Part shown: positions 1-6,695 of the stretch, piece after piece
Numbering within the stretch: the first letter of the stretch is position 1
Layout: the number at the start of each line of letters is the position of its first letter
Origin: Porphyromonadaceae bacterium
GTDB taxonomy: Bacteria > Bacteroidota > Bacteroidia > Bacteroidales > Tannerellaceae
Direction of reading: 5' to 3'
DNA length: 10,568 nt
NCBI GenBank assembly: GCA_003517945.1
Contig: DOZP01000282.1
Location: 6,326-16,893, forward strand
Translations under genes and position numbers: made by a program
Notes under the pieces: model-generated
Told to the model about the DNA's origin: nothing
Database searches by the model: none
The model's input: the letters and a program-made list of their open reading frames with translations, nothing else

Positions 1-867
1 TATGTTTTGAAGCATGAAGCGCCTACTCTGCGTGTGGCCGGTGATTATCCGGATCCTCATATCCTGTTTTGGCTGATTGAGGCGTTTAATCATGGTTACG
101 CAGTGATGATACCGGATTATCCGGGTTTCGGCGATTCTTTCGGGCAATGTTATATCCCCTATGTGGAAAAAGATCCGATGGTTCGTACGACGATTGAATA
201 TATAGAAGCCGCTCAGGCGGTACTCAGCAAAGAAAAATATGAAAAGAAAAGCGGGTTCATCATATCCGGATATTCGTTGGGGGCTTATGTATCGTTGCAA
301 CTGGCGCGTGCGTTTGAAACAAATGATTTGTACAGCGAGATGCAGGTAGAGCTTCTTTTTACGGGCGGTTCGCCCTGTGATTTGCTTCGGGAGGCAGACC
401 TTATCCGCGCTTCGGAACATATGCCGCAACCTTATTTATTTCCATTGGCTTTGCTGGGATATCAAAAGAATGGCTACCGGCAACTTGCGATGCGTGATTA
501 TCTGAAAGAACCTTATGCTTCGGGAGCGGGTGTTTATTTAGATGGGCAGCATGACGATTTCGGCAGTTATTTTACCAACAAAACGCCGGATTTGTTTACC
601 GGAAGTTTTCTGAAAAATGAAGGTCAGGAACAGATCAATAAAATACTGGAAGATAATAGTGTGAAACCGTGGTTGAATAACTGTAGGTTTATAATGACGC
701 ATGGTGAAAACGATGAAACCGTGTATTATGAACAGGCAAGAAATTTTGCTTCGGAACATGAAAAAAACGGCGGCAGCGTATCTTTTTACAAAACGCCCGG
801 TACACATACGAGCGCCGCACTGTGGTTTTTCTTGAATTTATATACCGAATTGAAAAAGGTTGACTGA
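1..867 (+). CDS. Alpha/beta hydrolase, secretory lipase-like, 5' end missing
   Basis: The reading frame is open from the first base, so the gene starts outside the window; the TTG at 7 need not be its start. The visible 288 residues carry an alpha/beta-hydrolase core. Numbering from base 1, the nucleophile elbow GYSLG puts the catalytic Ser at about 92, preceded by a beta strand (GFIIS). A late THGENDE segment supplies Asp at about 238, and PGTHTS supplies His at about 269. An early VMIPDYPGFGDS stretch is the strand and turn typical of esterases, lipases and prolyl-peptidase-like enzymes. The long insertion between Ser and Asp (about 120 residues) would be a lid or cap, as in the secretory lipase group. 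The substrate cannot be told from sequence. A signal peptide would lie in the missing part. Its stop TGA overlaps the ATG of the following mgtC fragment by one base, so the two were probably co-transcribed. The fold is sure; the exact family is less so. Confidence 0.82.
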   Translation, partial: YVLKHEAPTLRVAGDYPDPHILFWLIEAFNHGYAVMIPDYPGFGDSFGQCYIPYVEKDPMVRTTIEYIEAAQAVLSKEKYEKKSGFIISGYSLGAYVSLQLARAFETNDLYSEMQVELLFTGGSPCDLLREADLIRASEHMPQPYLFPLALLGYQKNGYRQLAMRDYLKEPYASGAGVYLDGQHDDFGSYFTNKTPDLFTGSFLKNEGQEQINKILEDNSVKPWLNNCRFIMTHGENDETVYYEQARNFASEHEKNGGSVSFYKTPGTHTSAALWFFLNLYTELKKVD

Positions 868-1019
868 TGGATTTTTATTCAAATTTAAAGGAAATACTTT
901 TATCTACTGAAATAAACCTGCATACGGCTTTTGTGCGACTGGCCGTGAGTTTTCTGCTTGGGGCCATCATCGGAGTAGAAAGGCAGGTGCGACGCCGGGA
1001 GGCGGGGCGGAATACGTGA
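867..1019 (+). pseudogene. Truncated MgtC/SapB-family membrane protein (N-terminal 50 residues)
   Basis: A 50-codon frame starts at an ATG overlapping the hydrolase stop (TGATG). It reads through a hydrophobic helix (about 21-36) into IIGVERQVRRREAG. The pattern RLxxSFLLGAxIGxERQ followed by an Arg-rich stretch and AG is the hallmark N-terminus of MgtC/SapB-family inner-membrane proteins, which normally continue with (L/M)RTxTL and several more helices, to roughly 150-230 residues. Here the frame becomes GRNT and stops. I find no further transmembrane sequence in any frame up to 1220, so most of the gene is absent rather than merely frameshifted. Just before the break, GGCGG occurs twice in tandem (about 1000-1010), and dropping four bases there would read EAGIR, closer to the family motif. 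It is probably a relic with no function of its own. The family call rests on a short stretch. Confidence 0.6.
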
Positions 1020-1080
1020 CCTGGGAAATATATCTCAGATTAAAATAGTAACATAAGACAGAAAAGTCCGCAAAATAAAT

Positions 1081-1088
1081 TACTTTTG
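1081..1088 (+). promoter_or_regulatory. Bacteroidetes-type -7 element upstream of the thioredoxin-like gene
   Basis: TACTTTTG matches the Bacteroidetes housekeeping sigma -7 consensus TAnnTTTG and is followed by C, as is common. No clear -33 TTTG is seen 19-25 bases upstream. Transcription would start around 1094, giving an unusually long leader of about 130 bases before the ATG at 1224. Confidence 0.45.
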
Positions 1089-1111
1089 CTGTCGTTTATT
1101 GAATAGAAGAA

Positions 1112-1159
1112 AACCTAAGCGTAGGTTGTTTTTGTATATAGGCCTCTGAAAATCAGAGG
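1112..1159 (+). promoter_or_regulatory. Two-hairpin leader RNA candidate
   Basis: Two perfect stem-loops lie in the untranslated leader. The first, 1112-1127, pairs AACCTA with TAGGTT around AGCG and is followed after one base by five T, so it could also act as a weak terminator. The second, 1143-1159, pairs CCTCTGA with TCAGAGG around AAA. The segment CCTCT (1143-1147) could alternatively pair with AGAGG at 1171-1175, inside the purine-rich AGAGGAGGG just downstream. That would allow a switch between two folds. I do not recognise it as a known riboswitch or RNA family. The stems are seen directly; the regulatory role is inferred. Confidence 0.4.
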
Positions 1160-1223
1160 ACTGGATGTGAAGAGGAGGGTGTTGTTGTTGATGATCCGGT
1201 ATTGTTTAACGAAAACTTACATT

Positions 1224-1730
1224 ATGAAGATCAGAACTTATGTTCTCTCTGTTGCGGCAGGAATCTTTTTTCTTTCTGCGGGAACAGAAAAAGCAAGTCT
1301 TACGGAGGGCTATCGCCCCGGTGATCTTGCTCCGGGAATAAAGTCGTTGGGAACGGATGCGGATATCACGTTCTCAAACAGTTCCGGCTGCTATACGTTG
1401 TTACATTTCTGGGCTGCTTATGATGCGGAGTCCCGTTTGAAAAACGTACAGTTATGGAATGAACTGAATCGCGGCGGATGGCCGCAGGTTAAAATGGTAT
1501 CTGTTTCTATGGACAAGTTAACGTCTATTTTTACCGAGACGGTAAAAACGGATAAACTGGAAGGAACAAATCAGGTGCATGAGGAACTTGGCGAACGTTC
1601 CGAAGTGTACGAAAAGTATGGATTGAAGAAAGGACTGCGGAACTTTCTTATTGACAACAACGGTGTGATTATTGCTACGGATGTTACACCCGGCAGATTG
1701 TCCGAAATGATGAGTAAACGAAAAAATTAA
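1224..1730 (+). CDS. Secreted TlpA/thioredoxin-fold protein lacking the CxxC motif
   Basis: This 168-residue protein begins with a signal-peptide-like segment (MKIRTYVLSVAAGIFFLSAG), so it probably acts in the periplasm or at the cell surface. Then follow a PGDLAPGI segment typical of the start of TlpA/AhpC-TSA domains, a beta strand, LLHFWAAYDAESR (59-71), VKMVSVSMD (89-97) and NFLIDNNGVII (140-150). In TlpA-like thiol oxidoreductases the middle motif is FWATWCGPCR. Here the two cysteines are Asp67 and Ser70, and the usual cis-proline before the FLID strand is also missing. The only cysteine is Cys56. It should therefore not be a dithiol oxidoreductase and may be a binding or scaffold version of the fold. 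The frame extends upstream to ATG 1191 and GTG 1167, near a purine-rich AGGAGGG. I chose 1224 because it gives the cleanest signal peptide and has an A-rich leader. It is flanked by its own promoter-like element and terminator, so it is probably monocistronic. Confidence 0.72.
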   Translation: MKIRTYVLSVAAGIFFLSAGTEKASLTEGYRPGDLAPGIKSLGTDADITFSNSSGCYTLLHFWAAYDAESRLKNVQLWNELNRGGWPQVKMVSVSMDKLTSIFTETVKTDKLEGTNQVHEELGERSEVYEKYGLKKGLRNFLIDNNGVIIATDVTPGRLSEMMSKRKN

Positions 1731-1744
1731 AAACAATGATTAAG

Positions 1745-1781
1745 AAGAAGGTATTTCAAAAGTGAGATGCCTTCTTTTTTT
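1745..1781 (+). terminator. Intrinsic terminator after the thioredoxin-like gene
   Basis: A 14-bp stem (AAGAAGGTATTTCA at 1745-1758 with TGAGATGCCTTCTT at 1763-1776, two G-U wobbles) with a 4-base loop is followed by more T, giving a seven-T run at 1775-1781. It begins 14 bases after the stop codon and separates this gene from speA. Confidence 0.88.
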
Positions 1782-1832
1782 GTTTATAGCAAAAAAGTAG
1801 GTGTTTTCTTATCAATATCTCTTTTTATTATC

Positions 1833-1840
1833 TATTTTTG
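1833..1840 (+). promoter_or_regulatory. Bacteroidetes-type -7 element for speA
   Basis: TATTTTTG, followed by C, matches TAnnTTTG and lies 46 bases before the speA start. Transcription would begin near 1847. The upstream region is T-rich (TTTTC near 1804-1808), but there is no clear -33 TTTG. Its presence also argues against a start at the TTG at 1838, which overlaps it. Confidence 0.55.
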
Positions 1841-1885
1841 CGCTTTTATTATAGTAGTATAAACCAGCTATGCAATGAATGGAAA

Positions 1886-3778
1886 ATGAGAAAGTGGCGT
1901 ATTGAAGATTCTGAAGAATTGTATAATATCTCCGGATGGGGGATTAATTATTTTTCTATCAATAAAAAAGGGAATGTTGTTGTAACTCCCAGAATAGGAT
2001 ATGCAGGGGTAGATCTGAAAGAACTGATCGACGAATTGCAGTTAAAGGATATTTCAACTCCTACGTTGGTTCGTTTTCCGGATATTCTGGATAACCGGAT
2101 CGAGCAAATATCCAAATGCTTTAAAATCGCTGCTGAAGAATATAATTATCAGGCTGAAAACTTTATAATTTATCCGATTAAGGTAAACCAGATGAAGCCT
2201 GTTGTGGAAGAGATTATCGGGCACGGAAAGAAGTTTAACATCGGATTGGAAGCCGGTTCGAAGCCGGAATTGCATGCCGTCATAGCGATGTATCCCGACT
2301 CGGAATCGCTGATTATCTGTAACGGATATAAAGACGAAAGCTATATAGAACTGGCATTGCTGGCCCAGAAAATGGGTAAACGTATTTTCCTGGTGGTTGA
2401 AAAACTGAATGAGTTGAGGCTGATTACCCGGATTGCCAAGCGATTGAATATACGGCCGAACATAGGTATCCGGATTAAATTATCAAGTTCCGGCAGTGGA
2501 AAGTGGGAAGATTCGGGAGGCGACGGAAGTAAGTTCGGATTGAATTCAAGCGAACTGCTGGAAGCGCTTGAGTACATATCCAAGCACAAAATGGAAGATT
2601 GCCTCCGCCTGATCCATTTCCATATCGGTAGTCAGGTTACCAAGATACGCCGTATAAAGAATGCGTTGCGTGAAGCGTCGCAGTTTTACGTTCAGTTGCG
2701 TACGATGGGCTATAACATTGAGTTTGTTGATATTGGCGGCGGATTAGGAGTGGACTATGACGGAACCCGTTCGTCAAATAGTGAAAGCAGCGTTAATTAT
2801 ACGATTCAGGAGTATGTAAATGACTCGATCTCTGCCATGGTAGATGCCAGTAACAAAAATGATATACCACATCCGAATATCATAACCGAGTCCGGGCGTT
2901 CGCTGACGGCTCATCATTCCGTATTGATATTTGAAGTGCTGGAAGCGACTACTTTGCCGGTATGGAATCCGGATGATACGGTATCGGAAAATGATCATGA
3001 ACTGGTACGTGAATTGCTTCAGATTTTGCAGAACCTGAATCAACCCCGTTTGCTGGAATCATGGCACGATGCGCAACAGATTCGTGAAGAAGGCTTGGAT
3101 TTATTCGGCCTGGGGATGCTTAATCTGTCCACGCGCGGACAGATTGAACGCCTGTACTGGACGATCGCACGCGAGATACATGCCATTTCAAGCCAGATGC
3201 GCCATGCGCCCGAAGAATTGAAACAATTGGGCAAGATTTTGCCGGATAAATATTTTTGTAATTTTTCGTTGTTTCAGTCTTTGCCGGACTCCTGGGCTAT
3301 CGACCAGGTATTTCCGATCATGCCGATACACCGTTTGGACGAACATCCGTCGCGTACGGCAACCTTGCAGGATGTGACTTGTGATTCCGATGGTAAGATC
3401 GTCAATTTTATCTCTACAAAAACATATTCTTATTATCTGCCCGTTCATCCGTTCAAATCCAGGGAATCGTATTATCTCGGCGTATTTCTGGTGGGCGCCT
3501 ATCAGGAGATTCTGGGTGACCTGCATAATTTGTTCGGTGATACGAACGCCGTACATGTGAGTGTGGATGAAAAAGGTTATTCCATTGACCAGATCATCGA
3601 CGGTGAGACCGTTGCCGAAGTACTGGAGTATGTGCAATACAATGCCAAGAAAATGGTCCGGACGCTTGAAACATGGGTTACCGCTTCCGTGAAAGCCGGA
3701 AAAATCACGGTGGAAGAAGGAAAAGAATTCCTTTCTAATTACCGCTCCGGTTTGTATGGGTATTGCTATTTGGAATAA
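1886..3778 (+). CDS. speA: Biosynthetic arginine decarboxylase
   Basis: This cytosolic PLP enzyme converts arginine to agmatine and CO2, the first step of the agmatine route to putrescine and spermidine. The 630 residues match the length of Bacteroides SpeA, somewhat shorter than the E. coli enzyme (about 658). The PLP lysine is Lys99 in YPIKVNQ. The alanine-racemase-type barrel continues with EAGSKPEL (122-129), HFHIGSQ (244-250), the phosphate-binding GGGLGVDYDG (284-293) and ESGR (335-338). After an inserted helical region (about 365-450) comes the C-terminal beta domain with TCDSDG, whose Cys499 should reach the active site of the partner subunit, and GAYQEILGDLHNLFGD (537-552). All key residues are intact. 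I chose the ATG at 1886 because it starts MRKWRIEDSEELYN, the usual N-terminus in Bacteroides; the extra upstream codons overlap the promoter. It is apparently a single-gene transcript convergent with the response regulator gene, with no clear terminator in the 29-bp gap. Confidence 0.97.
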   Translation: MRKWRIEDSEELYNISGWGINYFSINKKGNVVVTPRIGYAGVDLKELIDELQLKDISTPTLVRFPDILDNRIEQISKCFKIAAEEYNYQAENFIIYPIKVNQMKPVVEEIIGHGKKFNIGLEAGSKPELHAVIAMYPDSESLIICNGYKDESYIELALLAQKMGKRIFLVVEKLNELRLITRIAKRLNIRPNIGIRIKLSSSGSGKWEDSGGDGSKFGLNSSELLEALEYISKHKMEDCLRLIHFHIGSQVTKIRRIKNALREASQFYVQLRTMGYNIEFVDIGGGLGVDYDGTRSSNSESSVNYTIQEYVNDSISAMVDASNKNDIPHPNIITESGRSLTAHHSVLIFEVLEATTLPVWNPDDTVSENDHELVRELLQILQNLNQPRLLESWHDAQQIREEGLDLFGLGMLNLSTRGQIERLYWTIAREIHAISSQMRHAPEELKQLGKILPDKYFCNFSLFQSLPDSWAIDQVFPIMPIHRLDEHPSRTATLQDVTCDSDGKIVNFISTKTYSYYLPVHPFKSRESYYLGVFLVGAYQEILGDLHNLFGDTNAVHVSVDEKGYSIDQIIDGETVAEVLEYVQYNAKKMVRTLETWVTASVKAGKITVEEGKEFLSNYRSGLYGYCYLE

Positions 3779-3807
3779 GGCAACACAGGTAGGTTGGCAC
3801 GACAAAC

Positions 3808-5169
3808 TCAACTGTCCAGTCCGTAGCGTTTCATTTTATTAAATAACGTTTTACGGCTTATATTGAGCGCTTCGGCGGTCAGCGTGCGGTTGTAATTATG
3901 TTTTTTCAATGCTTCCAGAATGACTTCTTTCTCGATTTGCGCGTTGATCTCCCGGATACCATTATTTTCCGTTTCGACAACAGCCGTTGTATCAACCTGT
4001 TCATAGCCTTTCACACGAAGCGGCAGGTGTTCGACTTGTATAATGCCGTCAGGGGTTAATATCATGGCGCTTTGAATTGCGTTTTCCAAGTCCCGTACGT
4101 TTCCGGGCCAGTCATAAGCCATAATTTTTTCCATCGCCGCCCGGGTTATGCTTTGTACGGTAAGGTTCAGGGCCTTGTTATGCTTTCGGATAAAGAAATC
4201 AACCAAATGGGAGATGTCTTTCTTTCGTTCGCGTAAAGGAGGTATTTGAATGGTAAAAACATTCAGCCGATACAAAAGATCAAGGCGGAAGTTCCCTTTT
4301 TTAACTTCCTCTTCCAGATCCCGGTTTGTAGCGGCTACGATACGTACATCTACCGGGACGGACTTTTTTCCGCCTATCCGCGTGATCTTACGTTCTTCGA
4401 GCACGCGAAGGAGCTTCACCTGCGCATCCATTGGTAATTCTCCGATTTCATCCAGGAAAAGGGTTCCGCCGTTTGCCCGTTCAAAAGTTCCGGCCTGCGC
4501 TTCCCTGGCATCCGTAAAGGCGCCTTTTTCATGACCGAATAATTCGTTTTCCATTAATGAAAGGGGGATAGCGCCACAGTTGACGGCTATATACGCACCA
4601 TCGGAACGGTCGCTATACGTATGAATAGCATGGGCTATCAGTTCCTTTCCCGTCCCGCTTTCGCCGTTGACCAGAACCGTTGCGTTTGTTTCCGCAACCC
4701 GCTTCACCTGCGCAATGACCTGTTTTAACCCTCCGGTCTCTCCTACGATAAATGAACCGGTCTCTTTCAGTTTGTTTTTGAGATTCTTTATCTCGCCTTT
4801 CATACGGCAATGCTCTACGGCACGTCTGACCTTCAATATCAGGTTCTCATTGTCAAAAGGTTTCTCTATAAAATCATAGGCGCCTTTTTTTACGGCATCA
4901 ACAGCTAAAGCGATAGAGCCGAAAGCCGTAACAAAGATAACTACCTGGTTGGGGCGGATGTTCTTTATTTGTTCCAGCGTTTCCACACCGGTCAACACAG
5001 GCATTTGCTGATCCAGAAGAATGACATCCGGCCGGAAAGAAAGCAGTACGTCCAGAACCTCCTGCCCATTCTCTACGGCCATCACTTCAAATCCTTCATC
5101 CTTAAGTAATAAAGTTATTACCCGGCGGATACGTACTTCATCATCGGCGATCAATATTTTTGGTTTCAT
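3808..5169 (-). CDS. NtrC/AtoC-family sigma54-dependent response regulator
   Basis: A 453-residue transcription activator with three domains. The receiver domain (about 4-118) has the acidic pair Asp9/Asp10, phospho-acceptor Asp53 (VILLDQQMP), Thr81 and Lys103. The AAA+ sigma54-interaction domain (about 140-375) has Walker A GESGTGKE (169-176), the sigma54-contact loop GAFTDA (216-221, a common variant of GAFTGA) and Walker B TLFLDEIGEL (236-245). A Fis-type helix-turn-helix closes the protein (about 410-450, NRTLTAEALNISRKTLFNKM). When phosphorylated by its kinase it should oligomerise, bind an upstream palindrome and hydrolyse ATP to open sigma54-RNA polymerase complexes. It lies 33 bp downstream of the kinase gene on the same strand, so the two form an operon. 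The divergent export operon is the obvious candidate target. All residues needed for activity appear intact. Similar to AtoC, ZraR and NtrC, but no specific symbol is justified. Confidence 0.95.
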   Translation of the reverse strand: MKPKILIADDEVRIRRVITLLLKDEGFEVMAVENGQEVLDVLLSFRPDVILLDQQMPVLTGVETLEQIKNIRPNQVVIFVTAFGSIALAVDAVKKGAYDFIEKPFDNENLILKVRRAVEHCRMKGEIKNLKNKLKETGSFIVGETGGLKQVIAQVKRVAETNATVLVNGESGTGKELIAHAIHTYSDRSDGAYIAVNCGAIPLSLMENELFGHEKGAFTDAREAQAGTFERANGGTLFLDEIGELPMDAQVKLLRVLEERKITRIGGKKSVPVDVRIVAATNRDLEEEVKKGNFRLDLLYRLNVFTIQIPPLRERKKDISHLVDFFIRKHNKALNLTVQSITRAAMEKIMAYDWPGNVRDLENAIQSAMILTPDGIIQVEHLPLRVKGYEQVDTTAVVETENNGIREINAQIEKEVILEALKKHNYNRTLTAEALNISRKTLFNKMKRYGLDS

Positions 5170-5202
5170 GTGTACATTCGTTAATTAAATTTTTTTTCAA
5201 AT

Positions 5203-6444
5203 TCATACGCGTTGCGGTAATTTAATCGTAAACAGGGTGCCTCTGCCCGGCATACTCTTCGCTTCTATATCGCCTCCGTGCCGGTTGATGGCTCCGTAAC
5301 TGATCGCCAGTCCCAACCCCGTACCTTCCTCTTTTGTCGTGAAAAAAGGATTGAATATATTATCCAGATTTTTATCTTCTATCCCTGCTCCAGTATCTTC
5401 AAAAGATACAAGTAAATAGCGGTTCTGGGCGTCGATAGCAATTCCTTTTTCTATACTTATGATCAGGATTCGCGGTCGCTCCGGTTCATTATTGCTCATG
5501 GCATCGATCGCGTTCAGTATAATATTCAGAAATACCTGTTTCAATTGCTCGGCGTCACCAAATATAACGGTCTCTTCCGTAAAATATTCAAATTGAATTT
5601 CAATTTGCTGTTTTTTCAGGGTCGTATTGATAAGAACAAGAATCTGATTGATCAGTTGTTCAATATTGATTTCAACTGTATTCAATTCGGAAGGGCGGGC
5701 AAAAGACAAAAGTCCCTGAACGATTTTATTGATACGTTCAACTTCTTTGATCAACTCGGTTATCATTTCCGATTTGACAGGATCGTTTGCAAAATCTTTA
5801 CTCAGGTACTGAATCGTACTTCGTATGGAAGTCAGCGGATTCCGTATTTCATGAGCCGCACCGGCAGCTAATTCTCCCAGAATCGCCAGCCGGTCTGTCC
5901 GGTACATTTTTTTTATGCGGTCGGTTTGCATTTCATATAAAGAAGCATGCTCTATGGCAAATGCGGCCTGATCGAATAACAGTGATAGCAGATTTATTTC
6001 CTGTGCGGAAAACGGGGTCTTATCCTTTTTATTACCCAGAAAAATAGTTCCGCTGATATGGTTCATCACTTTCAACGGATAAATAAGTCCGGTATCTAAC
6101 TGTTTCAGCATATCCTGTTCTTCTTTTGAAAAATATTCGACAATATCCGTGTGCCGGGAAAGCTGCAATTCCGTTTCATTCACGGAAAGCCAGTTGATCA
6201 GCTTACCTTTTCCATCCAAAACATAAGGCTCTTTATCTTTGGGATTTTGTAGTTTATATTTTCCGGTTTGTTCATCCAGCAGAAAGACATAAACGGAATC
6301 AACCCGGCTGATCTGTTTTACCTTCGATACAAAATTATTGATAAGCAGTGATTTATCAACAATAAGCATCAGCGAACGATTGAACTCGGATAACAATACC
6401 CCCAAATCCGGGCCGGCATTATTTTTTTTCTTGAATACTGACAT
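5203..6444 (-). CDS. Soluble GAF-domain sensor histidine kinase (NtrB/AtoS-like)
   Basis: This 413-residue kinase has no membrane segment or signal peptide, so it senses something in the cytoplasm. Residues about 15-165 look like a GAF domain (VDSVYVFLLDE, then GTIFLGNKKDKTPFSAQEINLLSLLFDQAAFAIE split over 132-165). A short linker helix leads to the HisKA dimerisation domain with phospho-acceptor His198 in GAAHEIRNPLTSIRS. The HATPase domain has the N box (Asn307/Asn311, LNIILNAIDAM), G1 DTGAGI (350-355), F box NPFFTTK (365-371) and G2 GTGLGL (374-379). It should phosphorylate the sigma54 activator encoded 33 bp downstream. The ligand of the GAF domain is unknown. The start is ATG 6444, 20 bases downstream of a -7 element read on the same strand. 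Confidence 0.94.
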   Translation of the reverse strand: MSVFKKKNNAGPDLGVLLSEFNRSLMLIVDKSLLINNFVSKVKQISRVDSVYVFLLDEQTGKYKLQNPKDKEPYVLDGKGKLINWLSVNETELQLSRHTDIVEYFSKEEQDMLKQLDTGLIYPLKVMNHISGTIFLGNKKDKTPFSAQEINLLSLLFDQAAFAIEHASLYEMQTDRIKKMYRTDRLAILGELAAGAAHEIRNPLTSIRSTIQYLSKDFANDPVKSEMITELIKEVERINKIVQGLLSFARPSELNTVEINIEQLINQILVLINTTLKKQQIEIQFEYFTEETVIFGDAEQLKQVFLNIILNAIDAMSNNEPERPRILIISIEKGIAIDAQNRYLLVSFEDTGAGIEDKNLDNIFNPFFTTKEEGTGLGLAISYGAINRHGGDIEAKSMPGRGTLFTIKLPQRV

Positions 6445-6463
6445 CTCTTATTTGTTTGGACGA

Positions 6464-6494
6464 CAAAGATATTACATTGTCCACATATAGCCAA
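6464..6494 (-). promoter_or_regulatory. Promoter candidate for the kinase-regulator operon
   Basis: Read on the - strand, TATCTTTG (6471-6464) fits the Bacteroidetes -7 consensus TAnnTTTG. A TTG (6494-6492) lies 20 bases upstream, in the right place for the -33 element. Transcription would begin very close to the kinase start codon. The same stretch carries the inverted repeat ACATTG / CAATGT (6474-6479 and 6492-6497), which could be an operator. Confidence 0.5.
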
Positions 6495-6508
6495 TGTTTT
6501 GTGTAAAG

Positions 6509-6529
6509 AATTACCCACTGTGGGTAATT
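6509..6529. promoter_or_regulatory. Perfect 10-bp-arm palindrome, candidate activator binding site
   Basis: AATTACCCAC and GTGGGTAATT form a perfect inverted repeat around a single T. It is the strongest dyad in the divergent region and lies 65 bp upstream of the kinase start and 167 bp upstream of the tolC-like gene. NtrC-type regulators bind dyads of this size, typically 80-150 bp upstream of the promoter they activate. This makes it a good candidate site for the adjacent regulator, by inference only. Confidence 0.55.
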
Positions 6530-6603
6530 TTAATCTCAAATTAATTTCATGTCTTCTCTGTTGAGAAAAAGTAATATGCTGTAAATAAATTGTTTATGTA
6601 TTT

Positions 6604-6618
6604 TGGTATGGTTTTTGA
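6604..6618 (+). promoter_or_regulatory. Weak sigma54-like -24/-12 candidate before the export operon
   Basis: TGGTAT, five bases, then TTGA resembles the sigma54 pattern TGGCAC-N5-TTGC with correct spacing, but the nearly invariant -12 C is A and the -24 box has T in place of C. No perfect GG-N10-GC pair occurs between 6530 and 6695 on the + strand. It lies about 90 bp downstream of the 6509-6529 palindrome, a suitable distance. Confidence 0.25.
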
Positions 6619-6655
6619 TTTTCACATAGCAACAGGTGAAGTGAAATATCCTTTT

Positions 6656-6673
6656 TGGGTAACCTGTTACTCA
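6656..6673. repeat. Imperfect palindrome sharing the TGGGTAA half-site
   Basis: TGGGTAAC and GTTACTCA form an inverted repeat (7 of 8 pairs) around CT, ending 22 bases before the tolC-like start. Its half-site TGGGTAA also occurs in the right arm of the palindrome at 6509-6529, but here the two halves are arranged in the reverse order. It could be a second contact site for the same regulator, or a stem in the 5' leader. Confidence 0.35.
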
Positions 6674-6695
6674 CAAATTGATAATTAAAGAAAGT

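Noticed and set aside
1838..1885. 16-codon upstream extension of speA from a TTG
   Set aside because: It overlaps the -7 element TATTTTTG, uses a rare start, and known Bacteroides SpeA proteins begin at MRKWRI.
3795..3809. Perfect sigma54 -24 box (TTGGCACG begins at 3794) on the + strand between speA and the regulator gene
   Set aside because: The -12 position reads ACTC instead of TTGC, and the site would drive antisense transcription into the 3' end of the regulator gene. It is probably a chance match.
3188..3811. 207-codon open frame antisense to the 3' part of speA
   Set aside because: It lies wholly opposite speA, which has full-length family homology. Its protein sequence shows no recognisable domain and is typical of a shadow frame.
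6621..6640. Inverted repeat TTCAC ... GTGAA with a 10-base spacer
   Set aside because: Arms of only 5 bp in an AT-rich region are expected by chance; there is no further evidence that it is an operator.
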